From NCBI GenBank assembly GCA_964422295.1, contig CAYRAM010000001.1, positions 1-64,000 on the forward strand: a stretch of 64,000 nt of DNA, given 5' to 3'. The notes under the pieces are model-generated. The model did no database searches. It saw only the letters and a program-made list of their open reading frames with translations, and was not told the origin of the DNA. Made by a program: the position numbers and the translations under genes. Source of the stretch: UBA12191 sp964422295 (GTDB lineage: Bacteria > Planctomycetota > UBA8108 > UBA1146). Positions 17,617-26,983 of this stretch are shown piece by piece (positions within the stretch are counted from its first letter, which is position 1; each line of letters opens with the position of its first letter).

Positions 17617-19068
17617 GTGTCCCACGACCACGAAGACCCCACCATCGACTCTCTTATCGGCCATGGCAGCCGGAAGGAGATCCCATCGGGCAAGGGTGAC
17701 GACTTCGTTCAGGAGATTCTTGGGCGCTTGACTCCGGAACAGAAGGCACTGGCGCGCGAGGAAGCGACCAGGGACAGGCTGGGGGAACTTCCTGGAATCT
17801 TGGTACTGGGCAGCGATTCAGATTCATATTCCTTGCAAGGCCTTTTGGGGACCCGTGCGACCTTGGTTCCTGAAAACCGCCATCTCAGCCCATTTTCTGA
17901 TCAGATGAACAGTTACTCGGGCGTCATCGTCACCGAGCAATACATCACTGAGGAGAGTGATCTTTTGAGGAGATCTCTGGGGATACCGGTTGCCATTGTG
18001 AAACCGGGATTTGCTCCTGGTGTTGAGGGTCTCGTTTGGAGACTTACTAGACCGTTGGAATCTCGTGAAAATGAAATAGTTTTCGGTCAGTTGGTCAGGG
18101 GTCATCACCCCAACACCAGAAATGGGTTACATGATCAATTTGGAAACACTGAAACCGCTTCAGAGTTTGCAAGGCAAATCTTCGACGATCCTGAGGAGTA
18201 TCGGGAGGTAACCCAAGCGGCATTTGAACCGCTAAAAGAGATGCACGACACTTCTGGAACAGCGGCGGAGCCTCCTGGTTCGAATGATATTAATGCTGAC
18301 CCTCTCGGATTAGTTCGAACTCTACTCGATTCACGCCATACCGGCGAATCCATCGCCAGTGCGATCAAACGCTGGGTGGAATCTGAAACCTCCTTGTTCG
18401 GGTGGGTGGAATTGACCCCCAACGGTGACAACCCTCCTCTCGTACAGGTAGGAGGACACCGTCCAGGTGAAGTCTACCGAAGGTTGGGAGACGTTTTAGA
18501 TACCCATACTCCGCTGCCCAGTTCCAAGGGGGACTATGGCCCATTTATTGGATTGCCAGTGGCGGATCATTGGTTGGGGGTCTTGCCTGGAGAATCTGCA
18601 GAATCTCGCAGATCATTTTGGCGAGTGTTGGAAATCTTGCCGCAGGTCGAAAATCTGATTCCACGGAGTCATCCGGATGGATCTCCAAGAGTTGAAGACC
18701 CTGCAGATCGATTTGAAAGGCTACTTAATTCGAGAATCCGATCTGCTGAACGTCATGGAACCCTGCCGGGGGTCCTGCTCCTTGAGATCCCCGAATCGGA
18801 GAAAAATCCATTGTCGCGCCTGAGGATGGAAATTCGTGAATCTGACTGGTGTGAGGTTGAAGGCAATCGTATCTGGATCCTTCTCGACCAGCCCGAGCCT
18901 GGAACTGCCGTTGGACTCACTTCCAGAATTTTGGAAGCCCTTCCCGGAGTTCGGGGAGGAGGTACGATCGGTGCTTGTACAGGGTACATTGCCCGTCAGT
19001 GCATGGACCGGGTGATCGACATGTTGCGGAGCAACGACACCTTGAGGATCGAGGAAGAGGACCGTTGA
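17617..19068 (+). CDS. Unrecognised protein, probable degenerate GGDEF regulator
   Basis: 483 residues from GTG at 17617, preceded by AAGGAG (8 nt). No close family was recognised. Residues about 48-140 (PGILVLGSDSDSYSLQGLLG to RSLGIPVAIVKPGF) look like a receiver-like fold. The middle (about 230-350, LFGWVELTPNG, YGPFIGLPVADHWLGVL) resembles a GAF domain. The last 110 (ADRFERLLNSRIRSAERHG, EVEGNRIWILL, GGGTIGACTGY) align in layout to GGDEF domains, but the GGDEF motif is replaced by EGNRI, so no cyclase activity is expected. These assignments are inference from pattern. It lies 72 bp after the VWA gene and just before mutS2. Confidence 0.7.
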   Translation: MSHDHEDPTIDSLIGHGSRKEIPSGKGDDFVQEILGRLTPEQKALAREEATRDRLGELPGILVLGSDSDSYSLQGLLGTRATLVPENRHLSPFSDQMNSYSGVIVTEQYITEESDLLRRSLGIPVAIVKPGFAPGVEGLVWRLTRPLESRENEIVFGQLVRGHHPNTRNGLHDQFGNTETASEFARQIFDDPEEYREVTQAAFEPLKEMHDTSGTAAEPPGSNDINADPLGLVRTLLDSRHTGESIASAIKRWVESETSLFGWVELTPNGDNPPLVQVGGHRPGEVYRRLGDVLDTHTPLPSSKGDYGPFIGLPVADHWLGVLPGESAESRRSFWRVLEILPQVENLIPRSHPDGSPRVEDPADRFERLLNSRIRSAERHGTLPGVLLLEIPESEKNPLSRLRMEIRESDWCEVEGNRIWILLDQPEPGTAVGLTSRILEALPGVRGGGTIGACTGYIARQCMDRVIDMLRSNDTLRIEEEDR

Positions 19069-19209
19069 GGGTGCATGCGTCCTCTGAGCGAGCCTCGGGA
19101 GGACTTTAGTAGTTTGCCAAATCAAAATCCCGGGAACGAAAGCCATTTGTCAGTTCACAATGAGGCTTCACACCTTTCCCGTTCCACTAAACGAGGGATT
19201 CCTCACTCG

Positions 19210-21384
19210 ATGGGGCCAAAGATTTCTGACTCTCATCGACGCCTTGAGTTGAAAGAGGTTTTAAACCTCGTATCTCTCCACGCCACAACCAGCAGTGGTC
19301 GTCTGCGCATCGCAAACCAGGAGCCGTTTGAATCTGCAGAGGAGGTGCGGGAAGGTCTCGCTGAAGTCGCCGAGATCAGGTTACGCCTCAACTCAGGGCT
19401 GGATCTCCTTCTCAGGGGACTTGGCGATCTCGGGACAATTTTGGCAACGGAAGCAGGAGGGAAAAACGCTCTTCTTGATGGGATCCATCTGGCCAATGTT
19501 GCCAGGGTGTTGGATCGGGCTCGGGCATTGAGAGAAGCACTCGACGATCCCGAATTCCCCCGATTGAGTCACAGGGCGAGACAACTTGTAGATCTCCCCA
19601 CTCTTCGAGAGCGCTTGGAACAAACCATTGATTCAAGTGGAGAGCTTCTCGATGAAGCGTCAGAAGCATTGTTGGATCTTAGATTGCAGGCGGGAGTTCA
19701 GGAGGAGGAGATCCGGCAGTGGTTGGAGAAGAACAGGGAACTCAGCCCGTGGAAAAAGTTTCTGCAGGGGCCAGTGATCACTCCCAGAAATGGAAGACTC
19801 TGTTGGGCAGTCAGGCTTGAGTGTCGTCATCAGGTCAGGGGTGTCATTCACGGGGAGTCAGCCTCCGGTCAAACCCTCTTCGTTGAGCCTGAACCGATGG
19901 TTCGCAAGGGCCATCAGCTGCAGAAGATCCATGACAAGATTGTTCAGGAACAGCGTAGAATTATCGCCGAACTCTGCAGAGAGATCTGGGCTAAATCGGG
20001 CAAGATCGTGGCATTGTGGGATCACTTGGTCAAACTGGACATCGCACAGGCAAAAGCTCTTTTCGCAGATAACTTCGGTTGTCAGGTCCCTGAAATCAGC
20101 GATCACAGGGAGTTGGTACTTCATGAGGCTCGTCATCCGCTTTTGATTTGGCGAGAAATCCAGGATAGAAATCGCAAAATCAACCTGCCAGAAAAAGTAT
20201 CAGAAGAGGTACTTACTGGCGCATTGGAGGCGATCACTCCGTTGAGTCTCCACTTGCACTCCCAACAGTTTCAATTGGTAGTGACCGGACCCAATACAGG
20301 TGGAAAAACGGTGGTGCTGAAGACCGCAGGAGTCCTTGCCTTGATGGCTTCCTGCGCCATTCCCGTCCCTGCCGATGAGACCTCCCAAATTCCATGTTTT
20401 GATGCGATCCACGTCGATATCGGGGATGAGCAGAGTGTGCTACAGGATTTGTCCACTTTTTCTTCACACGTTGCAATCGTGTCGCAAATTCTAAAGTGTG
20501 CCACGAGCAAGAGCCTCGTTCTTTTGGATGAATTAGGTTCCGGTACCGATCCTTTGGAGGGGGCTGCTTTGGCTGAGGCAGTTTTGGATCGTCTGTACCA
20601 GAGAGGCGTGCTGACCGTGGTGACGACCCACATCGGTCGATTGAAGGAATACGCTTATCGGCGAAAAAAGTGTGAAAATGCAGCCATGGAATTTGATCCG
20701 ATCAAGTTAGCTCCTACATACCGGTTGAAAGTGGGATTGCCTGGCCGTTCAAACGCTTTGGTCATCGCCGAACGTCTGGGAATGCCTGAAGACGTCGTCG
20801 ATGCTGCCCGTGAACACAGTGAAAGAGAGACAGGGCTTGATCCAGAGGTGATAGAGGGGTTGCGCCGATCACAGAGTGAATTGGATCGGAAGGTCAGAGA
20901 GGCAGAGATCCAGGGTGAAAAGGCTCGAGTTCTCGCTCAAGAGGTTGAGCAAACGGAACTTGAACAGAGGAAGATTCGGGCAGCTTTGGAGTACGAGTTG
21001 GAACGGATAGAAGAAGTCAGGGTACATGAGGTGATCGACAGGGTCCTCGATACCCTTGGGAAAATAGGAGAACTTGAAGGGGAACGCGGAGATGTTGTGA
21101 AGGATTTGAAGGAAATCCTTGAGCGATCCCGTGCAGATACACGTCTTCAGCAACGCCGACTTGAAACTGCTCAAAAATTGCGCAAGGGGGATGCGGTCTT
21201 CGTTCCCAGGCTGCAAAAAGTTTGTGAAGTCAAAAAGATCAACAAGGAAAAGAAAAAACTTGTCGTATCATTGAATGGCATCGCTACGGAAGTTCAGTTC
21301 CATGAGATTTCATGGGTATTGCCGCCTCCGGGTTTTGATCTCTGGTGGTATTGTGATGAGTCTGGTGGCCAGCAACAAAGTTGA
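19210..21384 (+). CDS. mutS2: MutS2-type ATPase lacking the Smr domain
   Basis: MutS2 homologue acting on recombination intermediates or stalled ribosomes in other bacteria. Core motifs are intact: Walker A GPNTGGKT, the DEQSVLQDLSTFSSHV signature, Walker B LVLLDELGSGTDP and TTHIGRLKEYAY. A coiled-coil clamp and a KOW-like C-terminal segment (KGDAVFVPRLQKVCEV) follow. The protein ends about 20 residues after that, so the usual C-terminal Smr nuclease domain is missing. The ATG at 19210 matches the family start; an ATG at 19075 would add 45 unconserved residues. It ends 16 bp from the convergent bamA gene. Confidence 0.92.
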   Translation: MGPKISDSHRRLELKEVLNLVSLHATTSSGRLRIANQEPFESAEEVREGLAEVAEIRLRLNSGLDLLLRGLGDLGTILATEAGGKNALLDGIHLANVARVLDRARALREALDDPEFPRLSHRARQLVDLPTLRERLEQTIDSSGELLDEASEALLDLRLQAGVQEEEIRQWLEKNRELSPWKKFLQGPVITPRNGRLCWAVRLECRHQVRGVIHGESASGQTLFVEPEPMVRKGHQLQKIHDKIVQEQRRIIAELCREIWAKSGKIVALWDHLVKLDIAQAKALFADNFGCQVPEISDHRELVLHEARHPLLIWREIQDRNRKINLPEKVSEEVLTGALEAITPLSLHLHSQQFQLVVTGPNTGGKTVVLKTAGVLALMASCAIPVPADETSQIPCFDAIHVDIGDEQSVLQDLSTFSSHVAIVSQILKCATSKSLVLLDELGSGTDPLEGAALAEAVLDRLYQRGVLTVVTTHIGRLKEYAYRRKKCENAAMEFDPIKLAPTYRLKVGLPGRSNALVIAERLGMPEDVVDAAREHSERETGLDPEVIEGLRRSQSELDRKVREAEIQGEKARVLAQEVEQTELEQRKIRAALEYELERIEEVRVHEVIDRVLDTLGKIGELEGERGDVVKDLKEILERSRADTRLQQRRLETAQKLRKGDAVFVPRLQKVCEVKKINKEKKKLVVSLNGIATEVQFHEISWVLPPPGFDLWWYCDESGGQQQS

Positions 21385-21400
21385 CCTGACTAATTCCCAA

Positions 21401-23857
21401 TCATCGAAGGATCCAACCCAGATCGAATGAGAACTCTCGGGTTCGGTCTTCGTCTTCTTTCAGAACTGCTTCAGTCCAAGTGACCGAAATCGGCAAGTTC
21501 TGGCCGAAGATGGGGACATAGAGGATTACTCCACCGCCGACTCCCAGGCGGTAGTCGTCCAAATTGAAATTATCCATCCCCTCCGCCAGGTTGCCGTAAT
21601 CGGCAAAAAAGGTACCCCTCATGGTTTTCTCAACCAATGGCCAGGTATATTCGATGGAACCGTAGTGGCGAACCGTTCCACCGGTTTCGATTCCATTTTC
21701 AGAGGGACCTGCACCTCGGAAGTCGAATCCTCGCAAATTTCTGGGACCGCCCAAATAGTATCGTTCAAATATGGGAATAAAGGGGTCGTCACCATAAGAC
21801 TCGACGGCCCCAAAGGTGTTTTTAAACGCTAATACGTGTCGTAGGTCATCGGAATTTTCGAAGGTGGTTTTGAAGATTCCAAATCTGAGTTCGGCCTTGT
21901 TCAAGTCAAGGTCTCCACCCAATGCACCGCCAGTTCTCGTAATAGTCGTTTCAATATTCCAGCCATCAACAGCACCGATGTCGGGTCGAAAGACTCGCTG
22001 ATCCCAATCAAAACTAAGGTCTGCAGAACTGACAGGAGTTTTGCCTTCACTGTCCGTAATCACTGAAGGTGCAATGGTAGAAATGTTCTCGATGGTGATG
22101 TTTTCCCGTCGTACTCCGAATTCTCCCCGAATCTTTAACTCCCTGTCGAAGAGGCGGCCCAGAGTAATCCCTGCGCTGTTGCGGTCCTCAGTGTAACTTT
22201 GTCTTAACAGAACAGATCTGAAAGCAGAGACCCTCAAAGAGTTGTGGGATCCAGCGAGATAGGGTTCGATAAATTGGAGTCTGTATCGTGAATACTCTGT
22301 TCCAGGCTGTGCTTCCAATACCAGTTTTTGACCAGCCCCTGTGAAAGAGCCAGGAATGTCGGTCAGAGAAGAGGGAAAATCACTGATATCAAAGTTTCGC
22401 TTTTCAATAGCGATGTTTCCGAGAACACCGGTACTTGAGGAGTAGCCGACTCCAAAGAGCGCTCTGCCTGTGGACCCTTCAGTGAGTTCAAAAACGACGG
22501 GACGGTCCCCTGCGGGGCTGTTGTTGTCAAAATACGGCCGAATGCTGTTGAAGTACTGTAGGCGGTAGAGATTGCTCAAGCTGTCCTGTATTTGAGAAGG
22601 CCGGAACTCTTCACCCGGATAAATCTCCAATTGTCGGCGGATCACCTCGTCCATTGTGGATCGGTTTCCACGAATCTGGATTTCTCCGATACTCACTTTG
22701 CTTCCCTGGGAGATCAAATATTTGAGTGTGACATCCTCTCCCTCGAGAGGATAGATCACCGAAGGTTCTACCGAAGCATCCATGAATGCTTCGTCATTAA
22801 ACAGCTTGCGAATCGCTGCGGTATCGGCCGTGATTTTTTCGCCATCCCACTCGCTCCCTGCGGTGACTTCGCAGACTGCTTTCAATTCTGCTTGTGTAAA
22901 AATTGGATCGTCACCGAGTTCATATTCCACTTTGCCCACGCGGTAACGAGGGCCTTCGTTAACATCGATCACCAGTCGCAGGGATTGGAGCTCTTCAGTG
23001 AATTCCTGCCGATTCAGCGAGACCTGGGCATCAAAATAGCCTTTCATGAAGTAGTACTCGCGAATCTGGTTCAGATCACCCTCCACCAATCTGGGATCAA
23101 ATTTTCCGGAATTGCCGATACCGAGAAAGGCCCTTGGGTTCAATTGCATGACGGAGAGGATCTCCTCGGCAGGAATGTTCGCATCTCCGACAAATCCCAC
23201 CGATTGAATCAAGACTTGGGGGCCATCTTCAATTTCAAAGACGACCGTCAAGTCACCGAGGGGACCTTCAAGTCGGCTGCTCACATTGGAAAACGGGTAA
23301 CCATCCTTGAGGAGCATGTTCCTGATGACTTCCATGTCCTCCCGAATAATGAGGGGATCATAGAGTTCGTCCTCCTGGGTCTGAATTTCTCTGAGCAATA
23401 CTTTGTCAGACTTGGCTTCGTTGCCCTCAAAAATGACATTTCGGACCGGTTTTCTTTCCTCAATGCTTATCGTGATGATGACGCCCTCTGGCACTTGCTG
23501 AATGACAGGTGGAGCGATCGAGACGAAATCTCCACTGGACCAAAGTCTGCGATACTCATCATCCAGTGCCGCTGGGGTATAGGTCGAACCTGTACGCAAT
23601 TTCATCCTGGTAAGAACCTCTGCAGCACCCAAGCGATCGAGACCCACGATTCTGATCTCTGCGATCCTGGAATCTTCCAAGGGGGGGGCAGATTCCGTGT
23701 TTTGGGAATAGGCAGGCACATCACCGCAGAATAGTGTCGTTAAGAAGATTGCTGCGACCATGGGGAGGATCGAAGCGATTCGTTTCTTGCGGTGGGTGGA
23801 CCAACCCCGCAATGGAATCCCTCTATGCCACAAAGAAGCTGTAGAGCGTATTGACAA
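21401..23857 (-). CDS. bamA: Outer membrane protein assembly factor BamA
   Basis: Omp85-family protein (818 residues) that inserts beta-barrel proteins into the outer membrane. A basic N-terminus and hydrophobic segment (about 27-50, ending AYS) form the signal peptide. POTRA domains follow from about residue 65 (RIVGLDRLGAAEVLTRMKL, then VIFEGNEAKSDKVLLREI and others, about five). The barrel starts near 450, with the conserved loop motif LRGFDFRGAGP near the end. The final residues FDLGWILR end in Arg rather than the usual aromatic residue. No skp, lpxD or other bam genes are adjacent. It shows the cell has an outer membrane. Confidence 0.93.
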   Translation of the reverse strand: MSIRSTASLWHRGIPLRGWSTHRKKRIASILPMVAAIFLTTLFCGDVPAYSQNTESAPPLEDSRIAEIRIVGLDRLGAAEVLTRMKLRTGSTYTPAALDDEYRRLWSSGDFVSIAPPVIQQVPEGVIITISIEERKPVRNVIFEGNEAKSDKVLLREIQTQEDELYDPLIIREDMEVIRNMLLKDGYPFSNVSSRLEGPLGDLTVVFEIEDGPQVLIQSVGFVGDANIPAEEILSVMQLNPRAFLGIGNSGKFDPRLVEGDLNQIREYYFMKGYFDAQVSLNRQEFTEELQSLRLVIDVNEGPRYRVGKVEYELGDDPIFTQAELKAVCEVTAGSEWDGEKITADTAAIRKLFNDEAFMDASVEPSVIYPLEGEDVTLKYLISQGSKVSIGEIQIRGNRSTMDEVIRRQLEIYPGEEFRPSQIQDSLSNLYRLQYFNSIRPYFDNNSPAGDRPVVFELTEGSTGRALFGVGYSSSTGVLGNIAIEKRNFDISDFPSSLTDIPGSFTGAGQKLVLEAQPGTEYSRYRLQFIEPYLAGSHNSLRVSAFRSVLLRQSYTEDRNSAGITLGRLFDRELKIRGEFGVRRENITIENISTIAPSVITDSEGKTPVSSADLSFDWDQRVFRPDIGAVDGWNIETTITRTGGALGGDLDLNKAELRFGIFKTTFENSDDLRHVLAFKNTFGAVESYGDDPFIPIFERYYLGGPRNLRGFDFRGAGPSENGIETGGTVRHYGSIEYTWPLVEKTMRGTFFADYGNLAEGMDNFNLDDYRLGVGGGVILYVPIFGQNLPISVTWTEAVLKEDEDRTREFSFDLGWILR

Positions 23858-24118
23858 GGTTCTCTCCCGATTCGGCTGGGAATGGTCAAGGTCCGGGTTG
23901 GAAACAGCATGAACTCGCCGAAGATTCCCCTAAAGGGTGGTTATCGAGGCCCTTCGGGGCTGTGTCAACCGCTGACAACGTCCAATCCATGGACAACTGT
24001 GGCCCCAGACGTTCAGAAGTGGGACATCGACCACCGGACTGGCCTAATTGAAGGCCCGTGAGCAGGCATGCCCCTTGCCATTGTTCCCCTGAATCAACCA
24101 GATCCAGTTGGGAGAACC

Positions 24119-24595
24119 ATGATGAGACCTGTTAGCAATACTCAAAATCAGAGCCGCTTGGTCACCATCGACGAGGCGAACAAGATGTTGCCCCTGATTC
24201 AGACTGTGGTCGAAGACATCGTTCGAATCTGGGACTGCATCATTCAAAAGCGAACAGAACTGGAGTGCCTGGAGAAGAATCAGGATCATGAGGAGCCCTC
24301 AGAATTACAGAATTCTGCGCATGAGCTGAAGCAGGAACTGAATGGGTTTATCGATCGGATAAACGGGTATATCCGCGAAATTGAAGAACTGGGTTGCTTT
24401 GTTCAAGAGTTTAAAAGAGGGGTGATCAATTTTCCCACCCTTTATGTTGGCCGCAAGGTATTCCTCTGCTGGCGACCGGGAGATGAAGAAGTGAGATATT
24501 GGCACGAGTTGGATGAGTCATTCACAGAAAGAACCCCTATTCGGGATTTTCGCGATTTCTTTTTTCAGAGAGTGGACGACTCTCTCAGTGAGTAG
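24119..24595 (+). CDS. DUF2203 family protein
   Basis: Small helical protein of unknown function (about 158 residues from ATG 24119, or 157 from 24122). It matches DUF2203 in layout: VTIDEANKMLPLIQTVVEDI at the N-terminus, two long helices with acidic and lysine-rich loops, LGCFVQEFKRGVINFPTL, then VFLCWRPGDEEVRYWHELDE as the family hallmark. GGGAG lies just upstream of these ATGs; an earlier in-frame ATG at 24068 has no such site. It ends 3 bp from the convergent yebC gene. Function is not known for the family. Confidence 0.85.
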   Translation: MMRPVSNTQNQSRLVTIDEANKMLPLIQTVVEDIVRIWDCIIQKRTELECLEKNQDHEEPSELQNSAHELKQELNGFIDRINGYIREIEELGCFVQEFKRGVINFPTLYVGRKVFLCWRPGDEEVRYWHELDESFTERTPIRDFRDFFFQRVDDSLSE

Positions 24596-24598
24596 GGA

Positions 24599-25351
24599 TT
24601 AACCGGAGAGTTTTTCCAACAATTCCGGTGAGATGTCGAGATTTGAATGGACCGTTTGAACGTCGTCGTTGTCTTCGACTTCTGCTATAAAGTTGAGCAC
24701 CTTTTTTGCGACTTTCTCGTCTTCAATGCTCACGGTAGTTGTCGGGATGCGTGTGACCTCTGAATAACTCGGATCAAGGTCGGCTGCGAGGATCGCTTCT
24801 CTTACCTCTGTATATTGGGATGGGCTAGTCAAAATCTGCAGGTGACCTTCCTCAATTTTTACGTCATCGGCACCTGCTTCGAGGGCCAATTCGAAAAGGT
24901 CATCTTCACTGATCGAATCTGCGGGAAGTTCGATGACACCCCTGGTCTCGAACATCCATGAAACAGAGCCGGGGCTTCCCAGCGAGCCACCTTTTTTGTC
25001 GAATATTTTGCGCAATTCACTCGCAGTTCGATTCTTGTTGTCAGTCAGGATATCAATCACCAATGCCACTTGGCCTGGGGAGTACCCTTCATAGACCAGT
25101 TCAGAAAGGGCATCGGAAGCCAGTTCTCCGGTACCTTTTTTGATGGCCCGATCGATATTGTCATTGGGCATATTGGCGGCTTTGGCTTTGTCGACCACCA
25201 GTTTCAGGTGGGGATTGCCTTGAATATCGCCTCCGCCATCGCGGGCAGCCACCGTGATCAACTTGGCAAGTTTGCTGAAGATCTTGCCGCGTTTGGCATC
25301 ATTTGCGGCTTTCTTGTGTTTGATCCCTGCCCATTTGGAATGTCCTGCCAC
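24599..25351 (-). CDS. yebC: YebC/PmpR/TACO1 family regulator
   Basis: YebC-type protein (250 residues), a family linked to transcription control and, more recently, to translation of proline-rich stretches. It has the invariant N-terminus AGHSKWAGIKHKKAANDAKR, then GGGDIQGNPHLKLVVDKAKAANMP and EGYSPGQVALVIDILTDNKNRT. The start is taken as GTG at 25351, eight bases after AGGAGG; an upstream in-frame start would add 16 unconserved residues. The histone-tailed protein gene lies just upstream on the same strand (true end about 25434), so they may be co-transcribed. Confidence 0.95.
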   Translation of the reverse strand: MAGHSKWAGIKHKKAANDAKRGKIFSKLAKLITVAARDGGGDIQGNPHLKLVVDKAKAANMPNDNIDRAIKKGTGELASDALSELVYEGYSPGQVALVIDILTDNKNRTASELRKIFDKKGGSLGSPGSVSWMFETRGVIELPADSISEDDLFELALEAGADDVKIEEGHLQILTSPSQYTEVREAILAADLDPSYSEVTRIPTTTVSIEDEKVAKKVLNFIAEVEDNDDVQTVHSNLDISPELLEKLSG

Positions 25352-25433
25352 GTTTACTTCCCTCCTTGGAGAACTGGTTTCAATATTCCTCCTGATCACA
25401 GCGATTCATCGGGCACCTGGGCGATCTGCCTGA

Positions 25434-26718
25434 CTATTTCCTGCTCGTCCTTCGCTTTGCGGCCTTCTTCTTTGCAGTTTTCTTCTTTGCGGCCTTCTTC
25501 TTTGCAGTTTTCTTCTTTGCGGCCTTCTTCTTTGCAGTTTTCTTCTTTGCGGCCTTCTTCTTTGCGGCCTTCTTCTTTGCAGTTTTCTTCTTTGCAGTTT
25601 TCTTCTTTGCAGTTTTCTTCTTTGCAGTTTTCTTCTTTGNNNNNNNNNNNNNNNNNNNNNNNNNNNNNNNNNNNNNNNNNNNNNNNNNNNNNNNNNNNNN
25701 NNNNNNNNNNNNNNNNNNNNNNNNNNNNNNNNNNNNNNNCGGTTTTCTTCTGTGCAGCCTTCTTCTGTGCAGCCTTCTTCTGTGCAGCCTTCTTCTGTGC
25801 GGCTTTCTTCTGTGCGGCTTTCTTCTGTGCGGCCAGCTTCTGTGCAGCCTTCTTTTTGGCAGCAGCTATCTTACGTGCTTCAGCGGCTGCTTTCTTTTTG
25901 GCGGCATCCGCCTTTCTCTTCGCCTCAGCAGCGGCTTTCTTTTCAGCGGCAGCAATCTTTTTCTTTTCAGCAGCGATTCTGGCAGCTTCTTTGCGAGCAG
26001 CCTCAGCAGCCTTTTTTGCGGCCAGTTTTTCCGCTTCAAGCTTTTTCTTACGCGCCAGTTCGATCGCAGGATCTGGATGGCGGAATGCCTCGTCGTGCAG
26101 TGCAAGTACGGCATGAATCAGCGGAATTTCCCCCAACTCTGAATACAAGTCCTTTTGCCTCTGGGTTGAAGTTTTTGACTCGGTAAGGAGACCTGCCCGG
26201 ATAAGGCCACCTTGTGCCCAAGTTTCCAGTGGAACCACCGCATGATCCTTGATCGCAGCCAAGATCAAGAGCTTGCACAGATCAGGAACGACAGGGGATC
26301 GTTTGAAAAACTCACGAGTTTCAGGAACGGTATTTTCTCTTATAAATTCGAGACTGACTTGGTGGCGCCTCTCGAACAGCGCCCCCAGCATCTCTTTGAT
26401 TTGGACGGCGAGATCGAGTGGACTCTCCGCTTTGCAAAAGTTTTCTGCCACTTCTGCTGCAGACGAGATGCGAATTTCATTCCAGTCCACAAATTGAGTT
26501 CGCAAGAGGTCCCACGACTTCAATACTTCCTTGAGAGGCATCTTTGAAGCCAGGGCTGCAAGAATCATCGTGTCGAGGACATCCAGGTCCGTAATTTCAC
26601 GAAGTGCAGGACTCTGGTTGTAGGCCTCTTCGACGATGGATTGGAGTGTGGGGCGGTGGTTACCGGAACTACCTCCCTTGGCAGTCTTCTTGCTTGAAGA
26701 TGCGGTCTTGGCCGACAT
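25434..26718 (-). CDS. HhH/endonuclease III-like protein with histone H1-like Lys/Ala tail (assembly gap inside)
   Basis: The N-terminal 210 or so residues (ATG at 26718 after GGAAGG) resemble the helical fold of endonuclease III-type proteins (LDVLDTMILAALASKMPL, LLRTQFVDWNEIRISSAAEV), but no Fe-S cysteines and no recognisable catalytic Lys/Asp pair are seen. A long Lys/Ala-rich tail follows: KKAAQ units up to the run of 100 Ns. The declared gap length throws the frame off. In the other frame the repeat after the gap reads KKAAK/KKTAK and ends KKAAKRRTSRK with a TAG at about 25434; the open frame through the Ns gives an implausible Glu/Cys-rich tail. Such tails bind DNA, so a chromatin-like role is inferred. 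Confidence 0.75.
25456..25860. repeat. 15-bp tandem repeats encoding KKAAK, KKTAK and KKAAQ pentapeptides
   Basis: To the left of the gap, units TTTGCGGCCTTCTTC and TTTGCAGTTTTCTTC alternate about 12 times (25456-25639). To the right, TTCTTCTGTGCAGCC-type units recur (about 25741-25860). On the coding (minus) strand these give lysine- and alanine-rich pentapeptides. The array probably caused the assembly break and is likely to vary in copy number between strains. Confidence 0.93.
25640..25739. other. Assembly gap (100 N)
   Basis: Exactly 100 consecutive Ns inside a 15-bp tandem repeat. A round 100 is the usual placeholder for a gap of unknown size, so the true length and reading frame across it are not given by this sequence. 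Confidence 0.99.
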
Positions 26719-26983
26719 CAAATTTCCTTCCACGACGCAGGGCATCGCCCATACGCACAGTTCAGTCATCAATCTCCGTCAGAGTACAACTCAATACTCC
26801 CCCAGGACTTCGTGGAATCCAGCGTTTCGATCCCCGAATGGGGGAACTTGGTCGGGATCACGAATCGGTCTCGGCAGGCGCATCTGTACGCACTCAAACG
26901 GATCCTGAGGGGCAAATACTGCGATATCCGCTGTATCAGGCGAGATTCTAATGGTGATGATGCCTTTGGGCAATGGACGCTGA

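Noticed and set aside
22592..23734. 380-codon plus-strand open frame inside bamA
   Set aside because: Antisense to clear Omp85 coding sequence; no domain features, produced by codon bias.
24553..24588. Hairpin AGAGAGT/ACTCTCT with a T-run at the DUF2203/yebC junction
   Set aside because: The T-run precedes the stem on the plus strand and becomes an A-run after it on the minus strand, so it fits a terminator in neither direction.
25070..26116. Long plus-strand open frame rich in Phe, Cys and Ala over the repeat region
   Set aside because: It is the antisense of the Lys/Ala-coding 15-bp repeats and spans the N gap; it has no start site or family features.
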